64,000 nucleotides of DNA from CAZJVD01 sp964549505 (GTDB lineage Bacteria > Bdellovibrionota > UBA1018 > CAZJVD01). Under the pieces are notes generated by a model, which was given only the letters and a program-made list of their open reading frames with translations, searched no databases and was not told the DNA's origin. Location: positions 133,076 through 197,075 of the forward strand of contig CAZJVD010000004.1 in the NCBI GenBank assembly GCA_964549505.1, written 5' to 3'. A program made the translations under genes and the position numbers. Position 1 is the first letter of the stretch; every line of letters begins with the position of its first letter. Of this stretch, positions 34,067-40,938 are shown piece by piece.

Positions 34067-34867
34067 CTAAAAAAGAAGCGTGTCGAGACCGCGTACCAAG
34101 CCTGTGAACGTCATGACTTTCTCCGCAGCTAGCAGCGTGCCTGCGACGTACGGCTCCGCGCCCGGACCGGCATCATGACGAAGCGTCAACCGTTCGTTAG
34201 GAAGGCCAAAGATCGTCTCAAAACCGATGACGTAACTGGGCAAACGTATCGAATGTACCTGCGTGCCACCAATCGTCGCACCACGCGCCTCGAGCTGTCC
34301 GGTCGTTTCACGGAGTTCGCGAGCGAGTTTGCTTTTGCGGACCTCACCGAGGCGTTCCGCGAGTTCGCGCGTCGTTCCGCTGGGAGCGTCCACCTTGTCC
34401 GCGTGCGCGTAGTCGATGATTTCCCATGACGGAAGATGCTTCGCCGCTAGAATCGCGAAATGTTTGGCCAGCGCTGCCGTGATTGAAAAATTTCCAGCAG
34501 CAAAAACACCAACGTTTTGCGCTTTTGCGACGGCGTTGAGTTCTTCAAAGTCTTCAGCAGTAAGCCCCGACGTTCCAATCACAACGCGTTTTCCAGCCGC
34601 GATCGCTTGAAACGCACGGTCTTTTACAGAGTCAGGCTTTGTGTAATCGATCAAGATATCGAAGCCTGTCCTGAGTGCGTCGTCTAACGTTGTGGTGATC
34701 GTGATTCCTTTGCGCGCGCCAGCCAGCACCTCACTAAGATCTTTGCCAGCCGATTTTCGAGCAATCGCCGAAGTGAGTTCAAACTGCGTGCTTTCAAAAA
34801 GAGCTTTGGCGACCTGACCACCGGCCCATCCCGTCGCACCTGCTACACAGACCTTGAGCTTGCTCAT
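34067..34867 (-). CDS. dapB: 4-Hydroxy-tetrahydrodipicolinate reductase
   Basis: 266 residues. N-terminal Rossmann motif GATGWAGGQ, the family block VFAAGNFSI and the substrate motif DKVDAPSGTT identify DapB, which reduces hydroxy-tetrahydrodipicolinate with NAD(P)H in the lysine/diaminopimelate pathway. The usual EAHHRHK catalytic segment reads DYAHADK here (residues 152-158): the Lys158 and one His are kept but the position of the classical catalytic His is Ala154. The ATG overlaps the stop of the upstream lipoprotein gene (ATGA). No other dap gene is adjacent. Confidence 0.9.
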   Translation of the reverse strand: MSKLKVCVAGATGWAGGQVAKALFESTQFELTSAIARKSAGKDLSEVLAGARKGITITTTLDDALRTGFDILIDYTKPDSVKDRAFQAIAAGKRVVIGTSGLTAEDFEELNAVAKAQNVGVFAAGNFSITAALAKHFAILAAKHLPSWEIIDYAHADKVDAPSGTTRELAERLGEVRKSKLARELRETTGQLEARGATIGGTQVHSIRLPSYVIGFETIFGLPNERLTLRHDAGPGAEPYVAGTLLAAEKVMTFTGLVRGLDTLLF

Positions 34868-35286
34868 TGAGCTACAATCCTCCCGTTGCTTCCGCGATCC
34901 GAAAACGTGTAGCTCCCGCTAGAGCTGATGAAAACCGAGTGTGTCGGCACCTCACCCGGCTCAAGGAGTGGACTCGAGGGAACCGTTCCTCCATCGAAGA
35001 CAATCTGATGTTCCAAGCCGGTCCCGAGCAACTGAAACGTGACATGAACCGGTGAACTCACCGTACAGGTAAAAAGGTTGGGCGCTAAAACCGTCGTGCG
35101 CGTCTCGCTGCAACCGCAGAGGGCGGTGAGGGCGCCGTCACTCACACCCACGAGAGCTTGCCCGTTTGGGCAGCTCGAAGAGGCTGGTCCAGGAGTGATT
35201 TCGTCATCACCGCAGCCCACGAGCCCCATGGCCAGTATGAGCTGAAGAGTGCCTAGAAGGTGGTGGATGGGAGCGGTTTTCTTCAT
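34864..35286 (-). CDS. Small lipoprotein upstream of dapB
   Basis: 140 residues from MKKTAPIHHLLG; an ATG 54 bases further up is less suitable. The signal peptide ends LVGC, a lipobox with lipidation on Cys. The mature part has a cluster of cysteines (SSCPNG, ALCGCSET, FTCTVSS) and then a beta-rich segment (VHVTFQLLGTGLEHQIVFDGG). Transcribed with dapB through a four-base overlap. Function unknown; a purely positional link to DapB would be speculative. Confidence 0.75.
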   Translation of the reverse strand: MKKTAPIHHLLGTLQLILAMGLVGCGDDEITPGPASSSCPNGQALVGVSDGALTALCGCSETRTTVLAPNLFTCTVSSPVHVTFQLLGTGLEHQIVFDGGTVPSSPLLEPGEVPTHSVFISSSGSYTFSDRGSNGRIVAQ

Positions 35287-35381
35287 CTTTTCAGAAAGGA
35301 GACCATAGCTCGGCGTAAACTGCACTTGCTTTCTGAACATGGTTTTGGTTAAGCATAGCGTAAATTAGTCTTTTCTTTCAT

Positions 35382-35459
35382 GGACCCGTAGCTCAGTTGG
35401 ATCAGAGCACTTGACTACGAATCAAGAGGTCAGAGGTTCGAGCCCTCTCGGGTCCGCCA
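35382..35459 (+). tRNA. tRNA-Arg(ACG)
   Basis: Acceptor GGACCCG (35382-35388) pairs with CGGGTCC (35449-35455), followed by G and encoded CCA. The anticodon loop CTACGAA contains ACG, which is normally edited to ICG and reads CGU, CGC and CGA. D-arm AGCTCAGTTGGATCAGAGC and T-arm with GGTTCGAGCC are intact. Its 3' end is duplicated at 37280, marking an integration site. Confidence 0.96.
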
Positions 35460-35466
35460 CTCCGTT

Positions 35467-35592
35467 CCCATAAACTTAACCCCATTTTTCTTAAGCCTCG
35501 GAAGACCCGCACCTCCTGTGCTGCCTGTCTAACCCCATCCATGGGGACGAGACGTCTTCGAGGCTTAAGAAAAATGGGGTTAAGTTTATGGG
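35467..35592. repeat. Large inverted repeat downstream of tRNA-Arg
   Basis: The left arm (35467-35506, 40 bp, starting CCCATAAACTTAACCCCAT) is inverted at 35554-35592 (39 bp, ending ATGGGGTTAAGTTTATGGG) with a single one-base gap. The loop of 47 bp contains its own hairpin CCCCATccATGGGG (35533-35546). Outside the arms, GTCCGCCAC of the tRNA end is also inverted at 35598-35606. The sequence would form a strong cruciform or RNA hairpin; the next gene starts 145 bp further on. Confidence 0.8.
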
Positions 35593-35737
35593 AGTGGGTG
35601 GCGGACTTCTAAAGAGAAAACGCGAAGCGTTTTGTACCGCGCGAGTGGGCGAGCCCGAACAGTCGGAGTTAAAAATACACATAGTCAGTTTAGTAAATGA
35701 TAACCCCTTGTTATCGGTTCATGCTATATTGCGCCGC

Positions 35738-37201
35738 ATGTTCCCATTGGCGGCACTTTTCCTATTTCTCAGTGGTTTTGGCTATTCCCAGGCCAGAGCC
35801 TCGTGGGATTTAGAGGGTCTTCGGGCCACTATAGTCTCTGATGGTCTGACCTCTGTGGAGAGCGTTCTTGAGAAACTTCCTTCTGAAATGCGAAACCACT
35901 TTGTTCTGGGGTACCGATCGCAGAGCGCTTCGGATGCAAGCATGGAACACCCACGCGTAATCACCTACAGTCCCGAAACAAAGCTCATTCTTGCTTTTAA
36001 TGGAAGTCCCGATCAGATCGGGTACTGGAACCTCGAGGCCATGCAGTTTCGAGAGACTACGAACACATTTGATCTCATGGAGATTGCTTTCGACAAGAGC
36101 GGGCAAGCGATGCCTCGGTTCTCGGACCTTAATCCGTCACGCTGTCTTGCTTGTCACGGTTACGCAAATCCTCATCCGATCTGGGAGCCCTACAACCAGT
36201 GGCCGGGGTTCTTCGGGAGTGACGACGACACTCTTGTTGTCGATGGCGAGTGGGATGGTCTCGGCCGATTTCTGAAAAGGGCACCGACGCACGGGCGATA
36301 TCAGTATCTGGATCTAAGTCAGGTCACACCTTCGCTGAAAGGTTCGTCTGAACGAATTCCGAATGAACCAAACATTAGCTTCACGACCTTTATTCAATGG
36401 CTCAATCTTAAGCGGGTTGCGAAAGAAGCGAGTCTTTACCCGCAGGCAGCTGCCATAAAGTATGCAATTCTCGGAGTGCCCTGCAGCCAACCTAGTGCTG
36501 AAGGTATTGACAGCAGTATGTTCGACGGCCCTAGACGCCTAAGAGATGCTCTGTCCTTTGACGCATTTCTTCCGGCTGGGTTTGAGCAATTGGCGGAAAA
36601 GTCTGATGCTGCGCCCGCCTCGCTCCCAGCTGGGTCCTTCTCGCGGACCGTGAGGGATTTCTTTTCTCATTTGAAAATCGATATCTCGGAGTGGTTCATT
36701 AGTTTTGAACGAAGCGAAAACGGTCGCTTCGGTTCTTTGCCAAACGAGAACGAGACCTTTGTCGCAGCCTTTGCGCTTGTTGATAGCGATATTGCGCGGT
36801 TCGCTTCATCGGCACGGGAAGTTGATTACATTCGAGGCTCAAAATCCGGGTATGCAAATGTCGATTGCGAGGCTTTAGCGGTAAAAAGCAAGGAGGCTCT
36901 TATGGCGTTTCCGCGTGAGTATATTTTTCAGCCCCAAGCAGCGTCGTCACATCCACCTGTCGCAGTATCGAAATGTGTGAAGTGTCATGGGCAACACGAT
37001 CAAGAAGCACCGTTTATTCCCTTTCATGATCGAGTACTCATGACGGACTATGTGAAATCGCATCGCAAGATCGTGGATGAGATCGTGTCGCTGAACAATA
37101 AAGGTGGGAAGGTTATGCCGCCTGTTGGATCAGGATTCGCCCTTCCTGAAAATCAAAAGAAGATGTTGATCGATTATGTGCGGGAGTTGTCCGTACAATA
37201 G
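35738..37201 (+). CDS. Exported dihaem c-type cytochrome-like protein
   Basis: 487 residues from MFPLAALFLF; a longer open frame starts inside the inverted repeat but lacks a signal peptide. The signal peptide ends near SQARA. Two haem c attachment motifs are present: CLACH (residues 136-140) and CVKCH (residues 413-417), followed late by KVMPP, where Met could be a haem ligand. The rest has no recognisable peroxidase or oxidase domain. The cytochrome would mature in the periplasm. It lies between the tRNA-Arg end and its duplicate, so it may be cargo of that insertion. Confidence 0.8.
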   Translation: MFPLAALFLFLSGFGYSQARASWDLEGLRATIVSDGLTSVESVLEKLPSEMRNHFVLGYRSQSASDASMEHPRVITYSPETKLILAFNGSPDQIGYWNLEAMQFRETTNTFDLMEIAFDKSGQAMPRFSDLNPSRCLACHGYANPHPIWEPYNQWPGFFGSDDDTLVVDGEWDGLGRFLKRAPTHGRYQYLDLSQVTPSLKGSSERIPNEPNISFTTFIQWLNLKRVAKEASLYPQAAAIKYAILGVPCSQPSAEGIDSSMFDGPRRLRDALSFDAFLPAGFEQLAEKSDAAPASLPAGSFSRTVRDFFSHLKIDISEWFISFERSENGRFGSLPNENETFVAAFALVDSDIARFASSAREVDYIRGSKSGYANVDCEALAVKSKEALMAFPREYIFQPQAASSHPPVAVSKCVKCHGQHDQEAPFIPFHDRVLMTDYVKSHRKIVDEIVSLNNKGGKVMPPVGSGFALPENQKKMLIDYVRELSVQ

Positions 37202-37219
37202 TTCTCTGGTCGAGATTTG

Positions 37220-37283
37220 GCAGTTCTGTCGGTTCGCTCTAGGCTACATACGCAAGACAAGCAGTTCTAAAATCATCCACTCG
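37220..37283. repeat. Direct repeat, left copy
   Basis: Holds GCAGTTCTGTCGGTTCG (37220-37236) and GCAGTTCTAAAATCATCC (from 37261), 41 bases apart. Both elements recur at 40282-40298 (16 of 17 identical) and 40851-40873 (21 of 23 identical over ACTCG-ended copies), but there they are 569 bases apart. The end of this copy overlaps the duplicated tRNA-Arg tail at 37280-37292. The remaining intergenic bases up to 37353 show no gene. Confidence 0.6.
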
Positions 37284-37292
37284 GGTCCGCCA
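37280..37292 (+). repeat. Duplicated tRNA-Arg 3' end (attR-like)
   Basis: CTCGGGTCCGCCA is identical to the last 13 bases of tRNA-Arg (35447-35459), including CCA. No other part of a tRNA is present here, as expected for an attachment site left by site-specific integration. Confidence 0.6.
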
Positions 37293-37353
37293 TAGCCTTA
37301 AAATTCCAACAAGATTAAATGCTTGCACGTAGCGGACTTTTGGAGTCTGAGCG

Positions 37354-37383
37354 TTGATCGTATCAGTTATTAATGTTATTAAT
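37354..37383 (+). promoter_or_regulatory. Promoter/operator of the CopG-PIN operon
   Basis: TTGATC (37354-37359), 17-base spacer, TATTAA (37377-37382). The -10 box is embedded in ATTAAT-GTT-ATTAAT (37369-37383), an inverted repeat suited to autoregulation by the ribbon-helix-helix antitoxin. AGAGG then precedes the ATG. Confidence 0.5.
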
Positions 37384-37404
37384 ATTACTAAGAGGTCATT
37401 CTAT

Positions 37405-37659
37405 ATGAAGGCAGCCAAAGCTCAGTCCAGAAACGCGAAGATTGTATCTATCTCACTTCCGCCTGATATGCAGACTGAGGTCAATCAGGTTGCAAAGGAA
37501 GAAAGACGAACCGTGTCTGAAGTTCTTCGCGAAGCTTTTAGGCAGTATATGGCTCTGAGAACTCTGAATGATGTTCGTCGTCAAGCTCAGAAATCCGCAA
37601 AAAAAAGGAAGCTTAAACCCGGAGATGTTGGTCGCATTATTGAAGAAGGCAGACGATAA
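37405..37659 (+). CDS. Ribbon-helix-helix (CopG-type) antitoxin
   Basis: 84 residues from MKAAKAQSRNAK, with AGAGG nine bases upstream. KIVSISLPPDMQTEVNQVAKEE then RTVSEVLREAFRQYM (residues about 12-50) is a textbook ribbon-helix-helix: a beta strand followed by two helices. The basic tail may wrap the partner. It precedes the PIN gene by eight bases, making a type II toxin-antitoxin operon. The antitoxin should bind its own promoter and block the PIN RNase. An earlier TTG frame start overlaps the promoter and is rejected. Confidence 0.85.
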   Translation: MKAAKAQSRNAKIVSISLPPDMQTEVNQVAKEERRTVSEVLREAFRQYMALRTLNDVRRQAQKSAKKRKLKPGDVGRIIEEGRR

Positions 37660-37667
37660 GTTACCTT

Positions 37668-38075
37668 GTGCTCAAGATCTGCATAGACACGAATGTCTGG
37701 ATAAGCGGGATCGTGTTTGCTGGACCTCCAGCTTCGGTCATTGAGTTCGCTCTTAAGAAAAAGTTTCATCTTATTACGTCATCAGTAATTTTGAAGGAGC
37801 TCGAACGCAATCTCGTTGCGAAATTTGATGTGAGCCCTCGGTCAGCGAAGAAGGTCATTTTTCGCATTATTCAGGTTGCTGATGTTTATGAACCCAAGGG
37901 AACGATACGTGTCATACCGAATCGTCATACGGATAACTTAATTCTTGAGACCGCTCTTTTGGGAAAGGCAAGATACTTGGTAACGGGGGATCGAAAACAT
38001 TTACTCCCGTTCAAGCATTTCAAAAATATTCGTATTATCGAGCCCGCACACCTCCTAAAGATTTTAGAGCGATAA
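37668..38075 (+). CDS. PIN-domain toxin (putative RNase)
   Basis: 135 residues from a GTG. The PIN fold is marked by Asp7 in CIDTNVWISGIV, a second acidic residue in VILKELERNL, and Asp/Glu in RHTDNLILETAL and YLVTGDRKHLL. This matches the family annotated as putative toxin component of the PIN type, acting as a Mg2+-dependent RNase. It lies in an operon behind the CopG antitoxin. No frameshift or missing acidic residue is seen, so it should be active. Confidence 0.85.
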   Translation: MLKICIDTNVWISGIVFAGPPASVIEFALKKKFHLITSSVILKELERNLVAKFDVSPRSAKKVIFRIIQVADVYEPKGTIRVIPNRHTDNLILETALLGKARYLVTGDRKHLLPFKHFKNIRIIEPAHLLKILER

Positions 38076-38162
38076 ACGTACGTCTATCGATCGGATGGTT
38101 CAGATGTCGGACTATATTAGTTTGGCTTGATTTTCGCTTTGAGTCGTTTCATGTTCACGAGC

Positions 38163-39860
38163 ATGAAGAAGCCGGTCGCCATAGTAGTAAGCCTATTATT
38201 GCCACTTAATCTAACGTCATGCTCTTCGCTACCACTCGACGACTACGATCAAAGGTCGATTGGTCGTGGAGCTAAAGATGCTCTTTTTGCCAAGGATCGT
38301 TCCGATGCCATCGAGGATTGGCGATTGCTCGATGATCCGGAACTCTTGGAATATATTTCATCTGTTGGCGAGAAGCTTCGAACACAGACTCACGTAAGTT
38401 TTTTGGGAATCACGGTCATCGATACGCCGGTTGTTCAGGCTATGTCCGGGGTCGGCGGCGGGATCAATATTACTTTGGGAATGCTTAACTTTATTGAAAG
38501 TGAAGCCGAGCTCGCTTGCTTGTTAGGGCACGAAATCCATCACCAGATTCAGGCGACAACCCAAGAGGACACAAGCCGGACAAATGACATTCTGAAAAAA
38601 GTTTATGAAGAGTATTCGCCCAGCCAGATTCACGGTCTGGGTATCGGTAAAGACCTCGAGGATATTTCGTACGCTAACTGGTCAAAGGAAAGAGAAACGA
38701 ATGCGGATGCGCAGGGGTCTCTTCTCTGTGCGAGAGCAGGTTACGATGCTTTCGGCCTGGTTCATCTCCAGAATCGCATTGCGAAAGACATTGCTCACAG
38801 CTCTTTAGAGACGATTCGCAATTTAAAAGGATCTCATGATCAACTTCAAGATCGATCTCAGCATCTTGAGAAGTGGCTGCTCAAAAAGGGTTACGTTAAG
38901 AGCCACGGGAAGATCGGTGACCGGGAGTATAGGGACGTTTTTTATAAGAAAGGCATCGTCTTATCCCAAGAGCAAACGCGGGCACTGACGACCCTTTCGA
39001 GCATCAAGAAAGAAGTCGATCGGTCTAGATTAAAACGGAATTCCATTTCAGCTCATCGCTTCGTGCAGATCACGACCGCAGTTTCGGAGATCGTAAAAAA
39101 CGAGAATGTGACACCTCAGGAATTGTACCCATTAGCTTCGAGCGCCGTGTCCGGCGATCGGTTCATGCAGGAGCGTGTGATCAATGGTCGAGACCGGTAT
39201 GGGAATGCTCATGATCAGATCGCGTTTCGAGTTTTCGAGGTGCTTGATGCCTTGGGTAGAGTTGCCATTGGATTCACATCCATTGGGGCTGTGATTGATT
39301 TTCATGATCTGGTGACGGGAAAGGATTTTTTCTCAGGAGAAGACCTCACACGCACTCAGAGAGCATTGAGTGCGATAGGGCTTATTATTGGTCAGGGACA
39401 GAATCTTAGAAGAATCGAAGGTTTTGTCAACGGAACTGCGGCGGAAGTCAAAGGCATCTTCCGTAGTGCTAAGGATGCAACTCGTATTGAGTCAAAGTCA
39501 GTTTCATCAGGACGTTTTGTAAGAGATCTGCCAGGCATAGAGGAAAAGTTTGGAAACGCATTCGAAGGAAATATTTTTAAAGGACCGATGAAAGAAGGAG
39601 ATATTGTCTATCAGGCTCAGAGAACCGGTCAACAAAGTCCAGGGCGATGGGTTACTCCAGTAAAACCTGTAAGCGCAGAACACGCCGAAGAGATGCTGAA
39701 CATTCGCAAGCATCAAAACAACGCCGGTCAAATAAAAGCTTATCGATTTAAAGAGGATGTTTCCGGGTACGCGGGAAAAATCGAAGGGGGTTCTGGTCAT
39801 CAATTCAAAATCCCAGAGGATATTAACCCGAGCGAAATCCTAGAGGAAATCACTCTATGA
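38163..39860 (+). CDS. Lipoprotein fusing M48 metalloprotease to pre-toxin TG and toxin-like C-terminus
   Basis: 565 residues from MKKPVAIVVS; an in-frame ATG at 38151 also fits. Lipobox LTSC, lipidation at Cys20. Residues about 30-230 are an M48 (HtpX/Oma1/BepA-type) metallopeptidase with HEIHH (123-127) and a third zinc ligand Glu178 in ETNADAQG. Residues 379-412 (DFHDLVTGKDFFSGEDL then TRTQRALSAIG) match the pre-toxin TG pattern that precedes polymorphic toxin domains. The C-terminal 95 residues (470-565) are compact, with GDIVYQAQRTG, SPGRWVTP, IKAYRF and GGSGHQFKIP. That layout resembles ADP-ribosyl/TNT-type toxins, though I cannot assign a family. The next gene overlaps by ATGA, as toxin-immunity pairs do. 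Confidence 0.75.
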   Translation: MKKPVAIVVSLLLPLNLTSCSSLPLDDYDQRSIGRGAKDALFAKDRSDAIEDWRLLDDPELLEYISSVGEKLRTQTHVSFLGITVIDTPVVQAMSGVGGGINITLGMLNFIESEAELACLLGHEIHHQIQATTQEDTSRTNDILKKVYEEYSPSQIHGLGIGKDLEDISYANWSKERETNADAQGSLLCARAGYDAFGLVHLQNRIAKDIAHSSLETIRNLKGSHDQLQDRSQHLEKWLLKKGYVKSHGKIGDREYRDVFYKKGIVLSQEQTRALTTLSSIKKEVDRSRLKRNSISAHRFVQITTAVSEIVKNENVTPQELYPLASSAVSGDRFMQERVINGRDRYGNAHDQIAFRVFEVLDALGRVAIGFTSIGAVIDFHDLVTGKDFFSGEDLTRTQRALSAIGLIIGQGQNLRRIEGFVNGTAAEVKGIFRSAKDATRIESKSVSSGRFVRDLPGIEEKFGNAFEGNIFKGPMKEGDIVYQAQRTGQQSPGRWVTPVKPVSAEHAEEMLNIRKHQNNAGQIKAYRFKEDVSGYAGKIEGGSGHQFKIPEDINPSEILEEITL

Positions 39861-40243
39861 CTTATCAAGTAAAGTTCTCGCACGTCAGCGAAATCCGAAT
39901 GGGTTCACCCTTTAACGGTGCAGAAGTTCATGTCAGCGGTGGTTACTTTCCCAAAGCTGCAGAAGTCGCGCTTCGGAGTTCGTTTCAGGACAAGGTTGCT
40001 ATCTCCCAAGATGGCACTATCTGTTTTCTGGTCAAGTGGGATTCTCCAGGCAATATTCCTGGCTTCCGAGTTGTAAAACTTTCTGAAGAAAAAAAAACGG
40101 TGACCCAATCTGAACGTATCTCGGGTTGCTGCGTGGATATTGTCTGCCTACCAGGCGATAAGGGCGTTGAGGTGAAAGTCTGGGAGCACGAACGGTCAGA
40201 TCGAACGGAGCATGTTATGCAGTTTCCTTATCACATAGCCTAG
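39857..40243 (+). CDS. Candidate immunity protein for the upstream toxin-like lipoprotein
   Basis: 128 residues; its ATG overlaps the stop of the M48 lipoprotein gene (ATGA). No signal peptide or membrane segment. The sequence is mixed beta (VKFSHVSEIRMGSPFNG, AEVHVSGGYFPK, GTICFLVKWDSPGN) with Cys-Cys and an acidic end, and matches no family I know. Immunity to the C-terminal toxin-like domain is inferred from position, tight coupling and small size. If correct it should act in the cytosol, where the toxin would hit sibling cells. Confidence 0.6.
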   Translation: MTYQVKFSHVSEIRMGSPFNGAEVHVSGGYFPKAAEVALRSSFQDKVAISQDGTICFLVKWDSPGNIPGFRVVKLSEEKKTVTQSERISGCCVDIVCLPGDKGVEVKVWEHERSDRTEHVMQFPYHIA

Positions 40244-40281
40244 TCGTAAGAGGTTTTGGGAAAAGGTCAGTGGAGTATGTA

Positions 40282-40298
40282 GCAGTTCTGTCAGTTCG
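40282..40298. repeat. Direct repeat, right copy, first element
   Basis: GCAGTTCTGTCAGTTCG matches 37220-37236 at 16 of 17 positions. Confidence 0.55.
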
Positions 40299-40322
40299 GT
40301 AAGCTAAGCGACATCTTTCAAA

Positions 40323-40370
40323 TACCAGAATCCAAGAATACCGGTTAACCGGTATTCTTGGATGCTGGTA
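40323..40370. repeat. 48-bp palindrome
   Basis: A perfect 32-bp inverted repeat (40331-40362, arms of TCCAAGAATACCGG around TTAA) is extended by TACCAG/CTGGTA on each side after a two-base mismatch. It could form a hairpin with almost no loop. The inner part ATACCGGTATTC also occurs at 1885-1896. Confidence 0.85.
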
Positions 40371-40499
40371 GAAGGTACTTTTGTTACAAATTGCTTATGA
40401 ATAGAATCAAGCACTTGCTGCTATTGGTCCGCCGCTGGAGTGAGTTGAGTTGTGCACCAACGGTTCAAATTGTATCTAGCACAAAAGGCAATCGAAGCC

Positions 40500-40712
40500 T
40501 TACTGACATTTGCGAAGGCGTCGGGGTTTCGGACAAACAATCCTAGGCTCATCGCCGACAAAAGATAAGCTGAAAAGCAGATCCAACCCAGAGAGCACCC
40601 GGTTCGAGTTGTACTTCCAGAGCGTGTAAACAATGAGCCCGAGGGCACCGACAACTAGCAACAAGTTAGGCAAAAAAAGAATCAACGCATATACCATCAT
40701 CACTCCACCCAT
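40500..40712 (-). CDS. Possible small membrane protein
   Basis: 70 residues from MGGVMMVYALILF, with GGAG six bases upstream. A hydrophobic region (YALILFLPNLLLVVGALGLIVYTL) spans one or two membrane helices, followed by a polar C-terminus with two cysteines. Sits within the repeat-rich stretch. It may be real or a remnant; nothing around it indicates a role. Confidence 0.4.
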   Translation of the reverse strand: MGGVMMVYALILFLPNLLLVVGALGLIVYTLWKYNSNRVLSGLDLLFSLSFVGDEPRIVCPKPRRLRKCQ

Positions 40713-40850
40713 TTCGTCTCCGTGACACTTCCACTGGGTAAGACGAAGCATGCGCTATTGGTGGACGGGATGCGCGACGGCAAGTACCTGCGATAACGAT
40801 TAATGAGACTGCGAGGGACCTAAGTTAGCTTAAGCGATGTACGCAGACGG

Positions 40851-40873
40851 GCAGTTCTAAAAGCATCCAATCG
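40851..40873. repeat. Direct repeat, right copy, second element
   Basis: GCAGTTCTAAAAGCATCC and following bases match 37261-37283 at 21 of 23 positions. The bases just upstream (TACGCAGAC) are also similar to those before 37261 (TACGCAAGAC). Confidence 0.55.
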
Positions 40874-40938
40874 AGCTCAAAACCAAACCGAACAGTTCTC
40901 TCCATGAGAGGCTCCGGTTCCGACACTTCGCTCGAAAC

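Larger units (their letters stand above)
35447..40875. mobile_element. Probable accessory island at tRNA-Arg
   Basis: Begins at the 3' end of tRNA-Arg. CTCGGGTCCGCCA (35447-35459) recurs at 37280-37292. Further right, a second pair of direct repeats (37220-37283 versus 40282-40298 and 40851-40873) frames a cassette with a toxin-antitoxin pair and a toxin-like lipoprotein with its partner. The cassette is visibly richer in A+T than the flanks. No integrase, transposase or phage gene is present, so it is non-autonomous or has lost its recombinase. The exact outer boundary at 40875 is a guess based on the last repeat. Confidence 0.45.
40244..40938. other. Largely gene-poor repeat-containing stretch
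   Basis: About 700 bases between the immunity candidate and the methyltransferase gene. It holds the right-hand direct repeats at 40282 and 40851, the 48-bp palindrome at 40323, and a possible small membrane protein at 40500-40712. Otherwise I see no supported gene; other open frames lack ribosome binding sites or protein-like composition. Confidence 0.5.

Noticed and set aside
35588..35737. N-terminal extension of the cytochrome-like gene into the inverted repeat
   Set aside because: The added residues lack protein-like character and would hide the signal peptide that starts at 35738.
40323..40370. Integron attC site
   Set aside because: The palindrome is too perfect, lacks extrahelical bases and the usual R' and R'' core sequences, and no integron integrase is present.
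35382..40875. Prophage
   Set aside because: No capsid, tail, terminase, lysis or integrase genes are present in the accessory region.
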